Shown here: piece by piece, positions 6,320 through 14,285 of the stretch
Numbering within the stretch: position 1 is the stretch's first letter
Layout: every line of letters begins with the position of its first letter
Source of the DNA: Actinomycetes bacterium
GTDB lineage: Bacteria > Actinomycetota > Acidimicrobiia > Acidimicrobiales > Bog-793
DNA: 37,289 nt
Direction of reading: 5' to 3'
Assembly: GCA_021809425.1 (NCBI GenBank)
Contig: JAKBAA010000030.1
Coordinates: 1-37,289 of the forward strand
Notes under the pieces: model-generated
The model's database searches: none
What the model saw: only the letters and a program-made list of their open reading frames with translations
Told to the model about the DNA's origin: nothing
Translations under genes and position numbers: made by a program

Positions 6320-7275
6320 CCGGCGAGGCGCTGTCTCGCGTCATCTACCTCGACCACAACGCTCCGACGCCGGTCGCGCCCGAGGTGGCCGATGCCATGG
6401 AGCCCTACCTTCGCGCCGAGTTCGGCAACCCCTCGAGCGACCATGAGCTCGGACGGCGCGCCCGCCAGGCGGTCGAGGAGGCACGTGCGCACGTCGCCGC
6501 CCTCGTCGGCGCGGATCCCGAGGAGGTCGTCTTCACCTCGGGCGGCACCGAGTCGAACAACCTCGCCATCCGCGGCATCGCGGCAAGGGCACCGGCCGGA
6601 CGACGCCGCATCGTCACCTCCAGCGTCGAGCACCCGGCGACCACCGCGCCGTTGGCGCACCTCGAGGCCTCGGGATGGACGCTCACGCGCCTTGCGGTGA
6701 CGGACTCGGGGACGCTCGATCTCGACGCCGCTGTGGCTGCGCTCGGTGAGGACGGGGCCCTTGTGAGCGTGATGCTCGCCCAGAACGAGACCGGCGCGCT
6801 CTTCCCCGTAGCGGAGCTTGCGGCGGCCGCCCGCGTGCATGGGGCGCTCGTGCATAGCGACGCTGCCCAGGCGATCGGCAAGGTCCCCGTCTCGGTCGGG
6901 GATCTCGGGGTCGACCTGCTGTCGATCGCCGGCCACAAGTGCTACGGCCCGAAGGGCATCGGCGCCCTCTACGTGCGGCGTGGCACGCCGCTCTCGCCGC
7001 TCGTGCTCGGCGCCGGCCAGGAGGGCGGCCTGCGGCCCGGGACCGAGAACGTGGCAGGCATCGCCGGTCTTGGCGCAGCCGCCCGGCTGGCGCAAGGCCG
7101 CCTCTCGACCGACGCTCCTCGCATCGCCGGTCTGCGAGACGAGCTGTGGGCGGCGCTCTCGGCCACGGTGCCCGGGATCCGCCGGCACACCCCGGAAGAG
7201 GCCTGCCTGCCGAACAGGCTGCTCGTGTCGTTCCCCGACTGGACGATCTGGGCCGACAAGGTGGTGAGCTTCTGA
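6316..7275 (+). CDS. Cysteine desulfurase (NifS/IscS-like) lacking the catalytic-Cys segment
   Basis: A 319-residue class V aminotransferase. Its N-terminus is IYLDHNAPTPVAPEV, the cofactor-binding region is FTSGGTESNNLAIRG with SSVEHPA, and the PLP lysine is K208 in SIAGHKCYGPKGIGALYV. The family continues after "PNRLLVSFP" with a helix, the "GSACSSG" loop holding the catalytic cysteine, and a C-terminal domain, about 60-70 residues. Here the frame ends 12 residues after that point (DWTIWADKVVSF). The protein should bind PLP but cannot form the persulfide in the usual way. It overlaps both neighbours (ATGA upstream, TGATG downstream), so coupling survives the truncation. It may be decayed, or a PLP protein with changed chemistry. 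Confidence 0.8.
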   Translation: MTGEALSRVIYLDHNAPTPVAPEVADAMEPYLRAEFGNPSSDHELGRRARQAVEEARAHVAALVGADPEEVVFTSGGTESNNLAIRGIAARAPAGRRRIVTSSVEHPATTAPLAHLEASGWTLTRLAVTDSGTLDLDAAVAALGEDGALVSVMLAQNETGALFPVAELAAAARVHGALVHSDAAQAIGKVPVSVGDLGVDLLSIAGHKCYGPKGIGALYVRRGTPLSPLVLGAGQEGGLRPGTENVAGIAGLGAAARLAQGRLSTDAPRIAGLRDELWAALSATVPGIRRHTPEEACLPNRLLVSFPDWTIWADKVVSF

Positions 7276-8492
7276 TGGGCGCCGTGCGCATCGCGATCGT
7301 CGGCGGCTCGTTCGGCGGGCTGACCGCCGCCTACGAGCTGTGCCGGCACCTCTCCCCCGAGCGCGCCGAGATCACCCTTGTCGCCAAGGACGACGAGTTC
7401 CGGTTCGTCCCTTCCTTCCCGTGGGTGGCGATGGGGAGGCGGCGTCTCGAGCAGATCTCCTTTCCCCTCGCCGGACCGCTTGTCGCGAAGAAGGTCCGCT
7501 TCGCAAGAGCGACCGCCACCCACATCGACACGGGCGCCAAGGTCGTCTCGACCGGGGCCGACGAGCACCCCTACGACTTCCTCGTCGTCGCCACCGGGCA
7601 CCGCAGCGCGAACGAGGCCGTCCCGGGCCTTGGGCCCTTCGACGGCCCCGGGCACTCCCCGATGTCGGCACCGGAGGCCGAGGAGCTCGCCCGGGCGATC
7701 CAACGCCTCCTCGCCGAGCCGGGGCCGGTCGTTGTCGGCGCGGCGCCCGGGGCGAGCTGCATCGGTCCGGTCTACGAGGTCGCCTTCGAGCTCGACCACC
7801 TGCTGCGCCGCCGCGGGCTTCGCCACCAGGTCCCGATGACGTTCCTCACCCCCGAGCCGTACCTCGGCCACATGGGCATGGGCGGCGCCGGCACGATCCG
7901 CCAGCTCCTCGAGGGCGCCCTCGAGGAGCGCGACATCGGCTACCGCACGAGCGTCGCCATCACGAGGATCACCGACGAGGCCGTCGAGACGGCCGACGCA
8001 GCCCCTACGCCCTCGGTGTGCTCGATCGTCGTCCCGCCGCTCGCCGGCGTCGAGGCGGTCGCTGCGAGCGAAGGGCTCACGAACCCGAAGGGCTTCGTGC
8101 CCGTCGACGACCACTACCGCCACCTTCACGCGGATGGCGTCTACGCGGTCGGCGTCGCCGTCGCCCTGCCCCCGGTCGGGGAGACCCCCGTGCCGGTCAA
8201 CTTCCCGAAGACCGGCCACATGACCGAGCAGATGGCGCGCCTCGCCGCTGCCGATCTCGCGGCGCGCCTCGGCGGCCGGGGAACCCCCACCGCCGAGCTG
8301 TCGGCCCGCTGCATCCTCGACATGGGCGATCGCGCCGCCTACCTCGCTGTCGACCCGGTCCGCCCGCCGCGCAACCGGATCCCGACCGTCTCCGAAGGTC
8401 GCCGGTGGCTGCTCGCCAAGATGGCCTTCGAGCGGGCCTACCTCGGCTTCGCTCGCCGGGGGCAGCTCGTGCCGACCGCGTTCGGCTGGTGA
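7275..8492 (+). CDS. Sulfide:quinone oxidoreductase-like FAD protein
   Basis: A 405-residue pyridine nucleotide-disulfide/SQR-type flavoprotein. It has an FAD-binding start (VRIAIVGGSFGGLTAAYELC), the FRFVPSFPWVAMGRR block near the active site, a second nucleotide-binding-like strand with C162 (GAAPGASCIGPVYEVAFELD) close to the position of a redox cysteine in bacterial SQRs, and a C-terminal PVNFPKTGHMTEQMA that faces the flavin and quinone in the family. It would oxidise sulfide at the membrane and pass electrons to quinone. It is the last gene of a coupled operon with a rhodanese-regulator and a desulfurase-like gene. A related FAD:quinone (NDH-2-like) substrate remains possible, because the second SQR cysteine was not clearly aligned. 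Confidence 0.82.
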   Translation: MGAVRIAIVGGSFGGLTAAYELCRHLSPERAEITLVAKDDEFRFVPSFPWVAMGRRRLEQISFPLAGPLVAKKVRFARATATHIDTGAKVVSTGADEHPYDFLVVATGHRSANEAVPGLGPFDGPGHSPMSAPEAEELARAIQRLLAEPGPVVVGAAPGASCIGPVYEVAFELDHLLRRRGLRHQVPMTFLTPEPYLGHMGMGGAGTIRQLLEGALEERDIGYRTSVAITRITDEAVETADAAPTPSVCSIVVPPLAGVEAVAASEGLTNPKGFVPVDDHYRHLHADGVYAVGVAVALPPVGETPVPVNFPKTGHMTEQMARLAAADLAARLGGRGTPTAELSARCILDMGDRAAYLAVDPVRPPRNRIPTVSEGRRWLLAKMAFERAYLGFARRGQLVPTAFGW

Positions 8493-9217
8493 CAGAGGGC
8501 GTCGCTTCTTGTCGTCGAAGCAGGCGGTGCCCGCTCTTGCCGCTACCGCGCGTCCGGGACCGCAGCGGCGACCGAACAGCGCGTCACCAGCCGTAGAGCG
8601 GTCGCGCGACGAGCACGCCCTTGCTCATCGTCCTGCTCCTCGCCGGTTTGGGCCTTGTTCCCGCGGAGAGAGGCGGGCGATGGCCCCGTCGACGGTGCCG
8701 GGCCCGAGCGACACCCCGGCGAACCTCTCTCAGGACCTCGATCGTCGTGCTGCGCGTCGCCGGCGCGACGGCTACGGCGACCTCGGCCGACGCGGCGACC
8801 CTCGAGGGGTCCGCCGCTCGGCTGGCCCAACAGCACGCTGCTCGCCGCCCAGGGGACGGCGGACGGCGCGAGATGGAGCGGTGCGCTCGCAGCCGCGGCG
8901 CACTCGGGCAACGGCGAGGTGGTCCTGCTCCTCACCGCCGGCACCGGGAGGTCCGGCGGAAGGCGAATCCCAACCTGGCGACCCCGGATGCCCCGGGCGC
9001 GGAGCCTGCGGTCGACCTCGTCGAGGAGCGATCAGCGCCGTCGCCGCGCAATCGGCTCGTCGAGGCGGGGGATGCCCGCCTAAGATGCGCGTTCGGCGGA
9101 AGCTTCCGAACGTTGCGGTGGGTGGCTACGTCTGCGTCGTCGACCGTGGGGAGAGCGGAGATGGCTGAGGGCACCGTGGCGGTCGCTCGGTCCCCGGCGC
9201 AGGGAGAGTGAGGACCC
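8493..9217 (+). other. About 725-bp region without a recognisable gene
   Basis: No frame on either strand gives a family I recognise. The open frames here have the arginine/alanine-rich composition of shadow frames. The only translation-like signal is a 14-codon minus-strand frame with a good ribosome-binding site (8584-8628, listed separately). The segment separates the sulfur operon from the VOC/transketolase genes and may be a degraded gene. Confidence 0.5.
8584..8628 (-). CDS. Possible 14-residue peptide ORF or deletion scar
   Basis: The minus strand has GAGGAG (8636-8641) seven bases before an ATG at 8628. The frame reads MSKGVLVARPLYGW and stops at 8584. The ribosome-binding site and spacing are better than at many real genes here, but there is no family match and no adjacent gene for which it could be a leader. 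It could be the joined start and end of a deleted gene, similar to other internally deleted genes in this window. Confidence 0.25.
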   Translation of the reverse strand: MSKGVLVARPLYGW

Positions 9218-9724
9218 GTGGGGATGCCATGTGAGCTTTCGGAGCTGTTCCATCTCGGCTGGATCGTTCGGGACTGTGATGCGGCGGTCGCCGATCTCGG
9301 CGGCCGCTTCGGGGCAGGACCGTTCCACCAGTTCCCGGGCGCCTACCGGTTCGAGGGGGCCCTCGTGCGGGGCAAGCCGACGCCGTTCTCGTTGAAGATC
9401 GCCTTCGGTGTCCTCGGCGGCATCCTCATCGAGCTGCTCGAGCCCCTCGACGACGTGTCGCCGCACGCCGAGTTCCTCGCCCGCAACGGCGAGGGTCTTC
9501 ACCACCTGGCCTACCTGGTGCCCGACTTCGACGCCCAGCTCGCGGCCGCGCGCGAGGCGACCTCGGACCGCCCGCTCCTGGTCGACGGCTCCGGGCCGGG
9601 CAATCCGGTGCGGTGGGCCTACCTCGAGGGCGACGGCACCCACGGTGCCGTCATCGAGCTGCTCGAGCGCTCGCCGCAGGCCGAGGAGGCATTTCACGAC
9701 GTGCTGGCGCTCCTCGAGCGATAG
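9218..9724 (+). CDS. VOC-superfamily (glyoxalase/epimerase-like) protein
   Basis: A 168-residue single-module VOC protein: LFHLGWIVRDCDAAVADLGG starts the first beta-alpha-beta-beta-beta unit, LIELLEPLDDVSPHAEFLAR ends it, and GLHHLAYLVPDFDAQLAAAR with VIELLE forms the second. Candidate metal ligands are the histidine at LFHLG, the histidine pair in GLHHLAYLV, and the glutamates in IELLEP and IELLE. This layout is like methylmalonyl-CoA epimerase and related isomerases. The start is GTG at 9218 with AGGGAGAG nine bases upstream; ATG at 9224 is an alternative. It lies 184 bp before the split transketolase operon on the same strand, so it may act on a related sugar or keto intermediate (inference). 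Confidence 0.82.
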   Translation: MGMPCELSELFHLGWIVRDCDAAVADLGGRFGAGPFHQFPGAYRFEGALVRGKPTPFSLKIAFGVLGGILIELLEPLDDVSPHAEFLARNGEGLHHLAYLVPDFDAQLAAAREATSDRPLLVDGSGPGNPVRWAYLEGDGTHGAVIELLERSPQAEEAFHDVLALLER

Positions 9725-9908
9725 CCGGAGCGACGAGCGACCGCTCCGGAGGCGACCGGACCGTGTCCTCCCGGTGCGGCACGGCCGGCCGGCACGGCGG
9801 CGGGCGTGGCGTCGACGAGGTCGTCGGTCCCGGGCAGCTCGACGGCGGTCGCCGACGGTTGGTTGGCAGGAGATGGTGCTCGGTTGTGGCCGGCGAGAGA
9901 GGTTGACG

Positions 9909-10769
9909 ATGGACGACACCAAGGTGGGGGAGATCGAGCGCCTCGAGGATCTCGCCTATGAGCTGCGCGCGAAGCTCTTGCAGCTGTGCGGGACCTACGA
10001 GGGCGCGGTGCACATCGGCGGCGACCTCTCGGTCGCGGACATCTTGACGGCGCTGTTCAACTACGGGTTGCACGTCAACCCGGCCGACATCGCCGACCCG
10101 CGCCGCGACCGGTTCGTGCTGAGCAAGGGGCATGCCGCGGTGTGCATGTACATCGCGATGGCGATCAGGGGCTTCTTCTCCTACGACGACATCCTGAAGA
10201 CCTACGGCCAGCTCGGCAGCGCCTACGGCATGCATCCCTGCAAGGTGCAGCTGCCCGGCGTCGAGTGCTCCACCGGATCGCTCGGTCACGGGTTGCCGCT
10301 GGCGGTCGGGATGGCGCTCGGGGCGCGCCATCGGGGCGCCTCCCACCGGATCGTGTGCCTGATGGGCGACGGCGAGACGGGCGAAGGCTCGGTCTGGGAG
10401 GCGGCGATGGCGGCCCGGAGCAACGAGCTGGGCAACCTCGTGGCGTTCATCGACCGCAACCGCCAGCTGATGACGAGCTTCGCCGAGGAACGGGTGGTCT
10501 TCGAGCCGTACCCGGACAAGTGGCGAGCGTTCGGCTGGGAGGTGGTCGAGGCCGACGGGCACGACATGGCGAGCCTCGTGGCGGCGATCGACGGGTTGCC
10601 TGCGACCGACAGCGGCCGACCGACCGTCGTGATCTGCGAGACGATAAAGGGCAAGGGCGTCGACTTCATGGAGCACAACCTCGCCTGGCACGCGGGCTCG
10701 CTCGGACCAGCCGACCTCGAACGTGCGATGGCGGCGCTCGAGGCGTCGCGGCGAAAGGCGGTGGCCTGA
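9909..10769 (+). CDS. Transketolase, N-terminal (TPP-binding) subunit
   Basis: A 286-residue N-terminal half transketolase. It contains the phosphate and substrate histidine regions (GAVHIGGDLSVADILTALF, LSKGHAA), STGSLGHGLPLAVGMALGAR, and the TPP motif GDG...N (MGDGETGEGSVWEAAMAA ... FIDRN). The C-terminal IKGKGVDFMEHNLAWHAG is typical of this half. The start is ATG at 9909 with GAGAGG eight bases upstream. Its stop overlaps the start of the C-terminal subunit (TGATG), so the two chains should form one enzyme transferring two-carbon ketol groups. Split transketolases in catabolic operons often act on unusual sugars or sulfosugars rather than in the central pentose pathway. Confidence 0.93.
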   Translation: MDDTKVGEIERLEDLAYELRAKLLQLCGTYEGAVHIGGDLSVADILTALFNYGLHVNPADIADPRRDRFVLSKGHAAVCMYIAMAIRGFFSYDDILKTYGQLGSAYGMHPCKVQLPGVECSTGSLGHGLPLAVGMALGARHRGASHRIVCLMGDGETGEGSVWEAAMAARSNELGNLVAFIDRNRQLMTSFAEERVVFEPYPDKWRAFGWEVVEADGHDMASLVAAIDGLPATDSGRPTVVICETIKGKGVDFMEHNLAWHAGSLGPADLERAMAALEASRRKAVA

Positions 10770-11755
10770 TGCCCGTCACCTTCACCTTCGGGGAGATGCT
10801 GTCGGCGCGATCGGTCATCGGCTCGACCTTGGCCGAGCTCGGCGAGCAGTACGAGAACCTGTGGGTGCTCACCCCGGACATCGGCGCGACGCTGGTCGAG
10901 TTCCGGGATCAGTTCCCCGACCGGTTCCTCGACGTGGGCCTCGCCGAGCAGGTGTGCGTCGGCATCGCCGCCGGCCTTGCGTACGACGGGAACATCCCGG
11001 TCGTGTCCGGCATGCTCCCGTTCCTCAGCATGCGGGCGCTCGAACAGACGCGCACCGACGTCTGCTATCCCAACTTGCCCGTCAAGATCATCGGCACCCA
11101 CGGCGGCCTCGTGGGCAACGGCGGCTCGACGCACTATGCCGTCGAGGACCTCGCGCTCATGTGCGCCCTCACCAACATGACCGTCACCTCGATCGGCGAC
11201 CCGCTGATGGTGGGGGAGGTGATCCGCCAGTCGATGCAGATGCAGGGGCCGATCTACATCCGGCTGTCGGTGGGCAAGAGCGATGCCGTGCTCTACGAGC
11301 CCGGCCAGCACGACGTGCGCATCGGCAAGGGCATCGTCGCTCGCGAGGGCACCGACGCGACCATCTTCACCCACGGCACCACGGTGCTGCAGGCGCTGAA
11401 GGCGGCCGACCAGCTCGCCTTGGACGGGCGGTCGGTGCGCGTGGTGGACATGTTCACCCTGAAGCCGCTCGACGGCGATCTGGTCGAGCGGTGCGCGGCC
11501 GAGACGGGGGGACGCTTCGTCGTCCTCGAGGACCACCTCGCCTATGGAGGGCTCGCCAGCCGCATCGCGGACGTCGTGCTGGACCGAGCCCTCGGGCTCT
11601 CGAGCTTCGAGCGGCTCGGCATACCGCAGGTCTATGCGGGGTTCGGCGACGACGAGCAGCTGCGAGACAAGCACGGGTACGGCCTTGCGGCGACGGTCGC
11701 CGCCCTGCGGCGTGCCGTTGCGGGCGCCTCGGATCCGAGCAAGGGGACGCGATGA
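10769..11755 (+). CDS. Transketolase, C-terminal (pyrimidine-binding) subunit
   Basis: A 328-residue protein with the pyrimidine-binding domain (VLTPDIGATLVEFRDQFPDR, FLDVGLAEQVCVGIAAGLAY, in which the Glu of GLAEQ activates TPP) and the transketolase C-terminal domain (about 195-325: IFTHGTTVLQALKAADQLAL, VRVVDMFTLKPLD, FVVLEDHLAYGGLASRIADV). It completes the N-terminal subunit just upstream and overlaps both neighbours (TGATG before, ATGA after). The tight coupling to a zinc alcohol dehydrogenase points to a dedicated sugar or polyol pathway (inference). Confidence 0.93.
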   Translation: MPVTFTFGEMLSARSVIGSTLAELGEQYENLWVLTPDIGATLVEFRDQFPDRFLDVGLAEQVCVGIAAGLAYDGNIPVVSGMLPFLSMRALEQTRTDVCYPNLPVKIIGTHGGLVGNGGSTHYAVEDLALMCALTNMTVTSIGDPLMVGEVIRQSMQMQGPIYIRLSVGKSDAVLYEPGQHDVRIGKGIVAREGTDATIFTHGTTVLQALKAADQLALDGRSVRVVDMFTLKPLDGDLVERCAAETGGRFVVLEDHLAYGGLASRIADVVLDRALGLSSFERLGIPQVYAGFGDDEQLRDKHGYGLAATVAALRRAVAGASDPSKGTR

Positions 11756-12816
11756 GGACGGTAGCGGTCACAAAGATCGGAAGCCTGCGGGATCCCGACG
11801 AGGCCTCGCGCGGTCGCGTCGGCGTCGTCGACTTCCCCGACCAGCCGCTCGGCCCCGAGGACGTGCGGATCCGCGTCGGCTACGCGGCGATCTGCGGGTC
11901 GGACCCCCACCTGGCCGAGGGCTTCTTCGGAACCGACGTCCCGATTGGGCTCGGCCACGAGCTGTCCGGGATCGTCGAGGCGCTCGGTGAGCGAGCGCAC
12001 CGCAACGGGCTGCGCGTCGGCCAGCATGTCGCCGGCAACTTCCTCAGGTTCTGCGGCACGTGCAACCCGTGCCGAGACGGGAAGCAGCAGTTCTGCGAGA
12101 ACATCCGGGACTACAACCGGCCCGGCATGGCCGAGAGCGTCACGTGGCACGAGTCCCAGGTGTTCCCGCTCCCCGAGGAGGTCTCGCTGCTCAAGGGGTG
12201 CCTGCTCGAGCCGACGTCGGTCGCCGTGCGCATCGCCGACAAGACGCGGGTCCGAGTTGGCGACCGGGTCCTCGTGTGCGGTGGTGGTCCGATCGGACAG
12301 CTCTCGTTGCAGGTGATGAAGATGCACGGCGCCACCTCGCTCACGATGATCGAGCCGATCGCCGATCGTCGCGCGATGGCGTTGCGCCACGGTGCGTGCC
12401 ATGCGATCGACCCGCTGCTCGAGGACCAGGCCGCGCTCGCGGACGAGATCACCCACGGACGCGGCTACGACGTCGTGATCGATGCCTCGGGCTCGCCACA
12501 CGCCGTTCGCGGCCTGCTCGACCTGGCGGCGAGGGGGGGCACCGTGGTCTACGGCGCCATGTACCCGCAGACCTTCGAGATGCCGCTCAATCTCTCCGAC
12601 TACCTCTATCTGAAGGAGCTCACCCTGACAGGGGCGTTCATCTCGCCCTATGCGTTCCCCCGCGCCCTGCAGGTGCTTCCCCATCTCGAGGTCGATGAGC
12701 TGCTCCAGGGCGTCTTCGCGCTGGAGGATGCCGTCGAGGCGTTCGCGGCTCACGTGGCAGGGACGTTTCCGAAGGTCGTGATCCGGTGCAACGACGTGGA
12801 CGACTCGGCACCGTGA
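11752..12816 (+). CDS. Zinc-dependent medium-chain alcohol dehydrogenase
   Basis: A 354-residue MDR protein. Catalytic zinc ligands are recognisable in AAICGSDPHLAEG (Cys) and GLGHELSGIVEALGER (His-Glu). The structural zinc cysteines lie in FCGTCNPCRDGKQQFC. The Rossmann motif is VLVCGGGPIGQLSLQVM, followed by an acidic strand end (MIEPIADRR). It resembles threonine/sorbitol-type dehydrogenases acting on polyols or secondary alcohols. The start ATG overlaps the transketolase stop. Together with the two transketolase subunits it probably oxidises a polyol to a ketose or supplies the keto sugar for C2 transfer (inference). The substrate is not determinable. Confidence 0.92.
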   Translation: MRTVAVTKIGSLRDPDEASRGRVGVVDFPDQPLGPEDVRIRVGYAAICGSDPHLAEGFFGTDVPIGLGHELSGIVEALGERAHRNGLRVGQHVAGNFLRFCGTCNPCRDGKQQFCENIRDYNRPGMAESVTWHESQVFPLPEEVSLLKGCLLEPTSVAVRIADKTRVRVGDRVLVCGGGPIGQLSLQVMKMHGATSLTMIEPIADRRAMALRHGACHAIDPLLEDQAALADEITHGRGYDVVIDASGSPHAVRGLLDLAARGGTVVYGAMYPQTFEMPLNLSDYLYLKELTLTGAFISPYAFPRALQVLPHLEVDELLQGVFALEDAVEAFAAHVAGTFPKVVIRCNDVDDSAP

Positions 12817-13009
12817 ACGGCTGAGCCCGGCGGGGCGCGCCGGTGGTGACGATCGGGCACGACGGTCACGGGGCGAGCGGGGAGGCCAGCGCGCCCCAAC
12901 GGGACCCTCGCGTCCGCGCCGGCTTGCAGTGGAAACCCCCGCCAATATCCGGCCGCCGGGCGCCGCGATGGGCGCCGCTTCGCCGACGAGGAGCCCTGGC
13001 TCGCCGCCG

Positions 13010-14044
13010 CTAGGTCGTGGCTCGTTCCTGGCTCGCTCCGCCGGCTGCGGCGCGAACGCCGCCCTCTCCGTACCAGTCCAGGCACAGCGCCGTGGCGTCG
13101 TCGTAGAGGTCTCCTCCGGTGACCTCGAGCAGCCGGCGGGCGAGCTCCTGGACCACCTGGCGGGGATGGCGCTCGGGAGTGGCGCGCATGACCTGCTCGA
13201 TGTCGAGCCGCCCGGCCGCGCGGTCGAGGTAGCCATCGGTGATGACCAAGAGCCGGTCACCGGGCAGGAGGGCGAGCGCTTCGGTCCGGTAGGGCTCCGT
13301 GGCGATGCCAAGGGGCAGCTCGGCCGGCGATGCCAACGCCCGTCGCGTGTTTCGCAGTGTCCCCACCGTCAAGGTGGCGAGGAGCGCGGCGTCGACGGCG
13401 TGGCCCATGGCATCGGTCACCGACAGGTACAGGTGCTCGCGGTCGAGGCAGTAGTCGAAGGTGTCCCCTCCCGCGTCGTGAGAAGGCTCCAACCACCCGG
13501 AGAGCGTGAGCGGGCCAGCTTCCATGCTGTAGGCGGAGGGAAGCAGCCGGCGCTGGATCTCGGCCGAGATCGAGAACGGGACGTCGCGTTGGGCCCACTC
13601 GAACAGGTCGGTGTGGCGTCGTGACGAGATGAGCACGTAGGCCAACGCGTGCGCCGCGGCGACGAGGTACGACAGCAGCTCAGCGTCGGGCTCGCCGCTG
13701 AAGGACACCTCGAGCACCCCGATGGCGTCGCCCCGCTCGGTGACCGGCACGAGCACGAGCCAGCCAGCGGAGCCCTCGACCATTCGCACCGTCTGCGAGA
13801 GCATCACCTCCCCGTGCGCCGTACCGCGAAGAAGGAGGCGCTCGCCACGCTCGTTGTGGCCGTCCTGCTCTCGGCCGGTGCCCTCGACGTGGGACAGGCG
13901 GATCACGGCATTGCCCGAGAAGTCGGCGATCAAGAGCGCCACGTGGCCGGCGCCGACCGTTCGGGCGAGCTCGCCGCCGAGCACGTCGACGACGTCGACC
14001 GGAGAGGACTGCTCGACGGCCTGGAGCAGCAGATGAAGGTCCAC
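13010..14044 (-). CDS. GAF-SpoIIE (PP2C-type) serine phosphatase
   Basis: A 344-residue protein. Residues about 15-145 form a GAF sensor (VGAGHVALLIADFSGNAVIR, VPVTERGDAIGVLEVSF). Residues about 165-330 form a SpoIIE/PP2C phosphatase with ISAEIQRRLLPS, HDAGGDTFDYCLDREHLYLS (metal-binding Asp/Gly), VTDAMGHAVDAALLATLTVG and the final TGGDLYDDATALCLDW (metal Asp). This RsbU-like architecture usually dephosphorylates an anti-sigma-factor antagonist in the general stress response; no such partner is encoded nearby. The start is GTG at 14044, chosen for the GGAGGA site five to six bases upstream; an ATG ten codons earlier (14074) is the alternative. It is divergent from the MetE-like gene. Confidence 0.88.
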   Translation of the reverse strand: MDLHLLLQAVEQSSPVDVVDVLGGELARTVGAGHVALLIADFSGNAVIRLSHVEGTGREQDGHNERGERLLLRGTAHGEVMLSQTVRMVEGSAGWLVLVPVTERGDAIGVLEVSFSGEPDAELLSYLVAAAHALAYVLISSRRHTDLFEWAQRDVPFSISAEIQRRLLPSAYSMEAGPLTLSGWLEPSHDAGGDTFDYCLDREHLYLSVTDAMGHAVDAALLATLTVGTLRNTRRALASPAELPLGIATEPYRTEALALLPGDRLLVITDGYLDRAAGRLDIEQVMRATPERHPRQVVQELARRLLEVTGGDLYDDATALCLDWYGEGGVRAAAGGASQERATT

Positions 14045-14105
14045 GGCTCCTCCCGATCCTCCCCCCGACCACATTGCCCGGATGGTACCCGCGCGCGACC
14101 TCGAG

Positions 14106-14199
14106 CCGTTCGGCGGTCGTGAGGCGAGACCGAACGGTTGAGCCCCCTCTGCTGTACTGCAGCACAGTCTGTCAGGTGAAGAAAGAAGCAAACTGTGCT
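14106..14199. promoter_or_regulatory. Dyad-rich divergent regulatory region
   Basis: Three symmetric elements lie between the divergent SpoIIE and MetE-like genes. CCGTTCGG (14106-14113) pairs with CCGAACGG (14130-14137). A 16-bp palindrome with one mismatched pair, CTGTACTGCAGCACAG, lies at 14152-14167. AGCACAGT (14161-14168) is repeated inverted as ACTGTGCT (14192-14199). Thus a CTGTRCT half-site occurs three times, which suggests a dimeric repressor or activator. The bound protein is unknown. Confidence 0.45.
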
Positions 14200-14285
14200 T
14201 GTCGAGAACCGCAGGAACTGTCGCTACCGAAGCCCGGGGTCGCCACGTACGGTTGCAGACAGATCCGGACAGAACGGAGCAGGCC

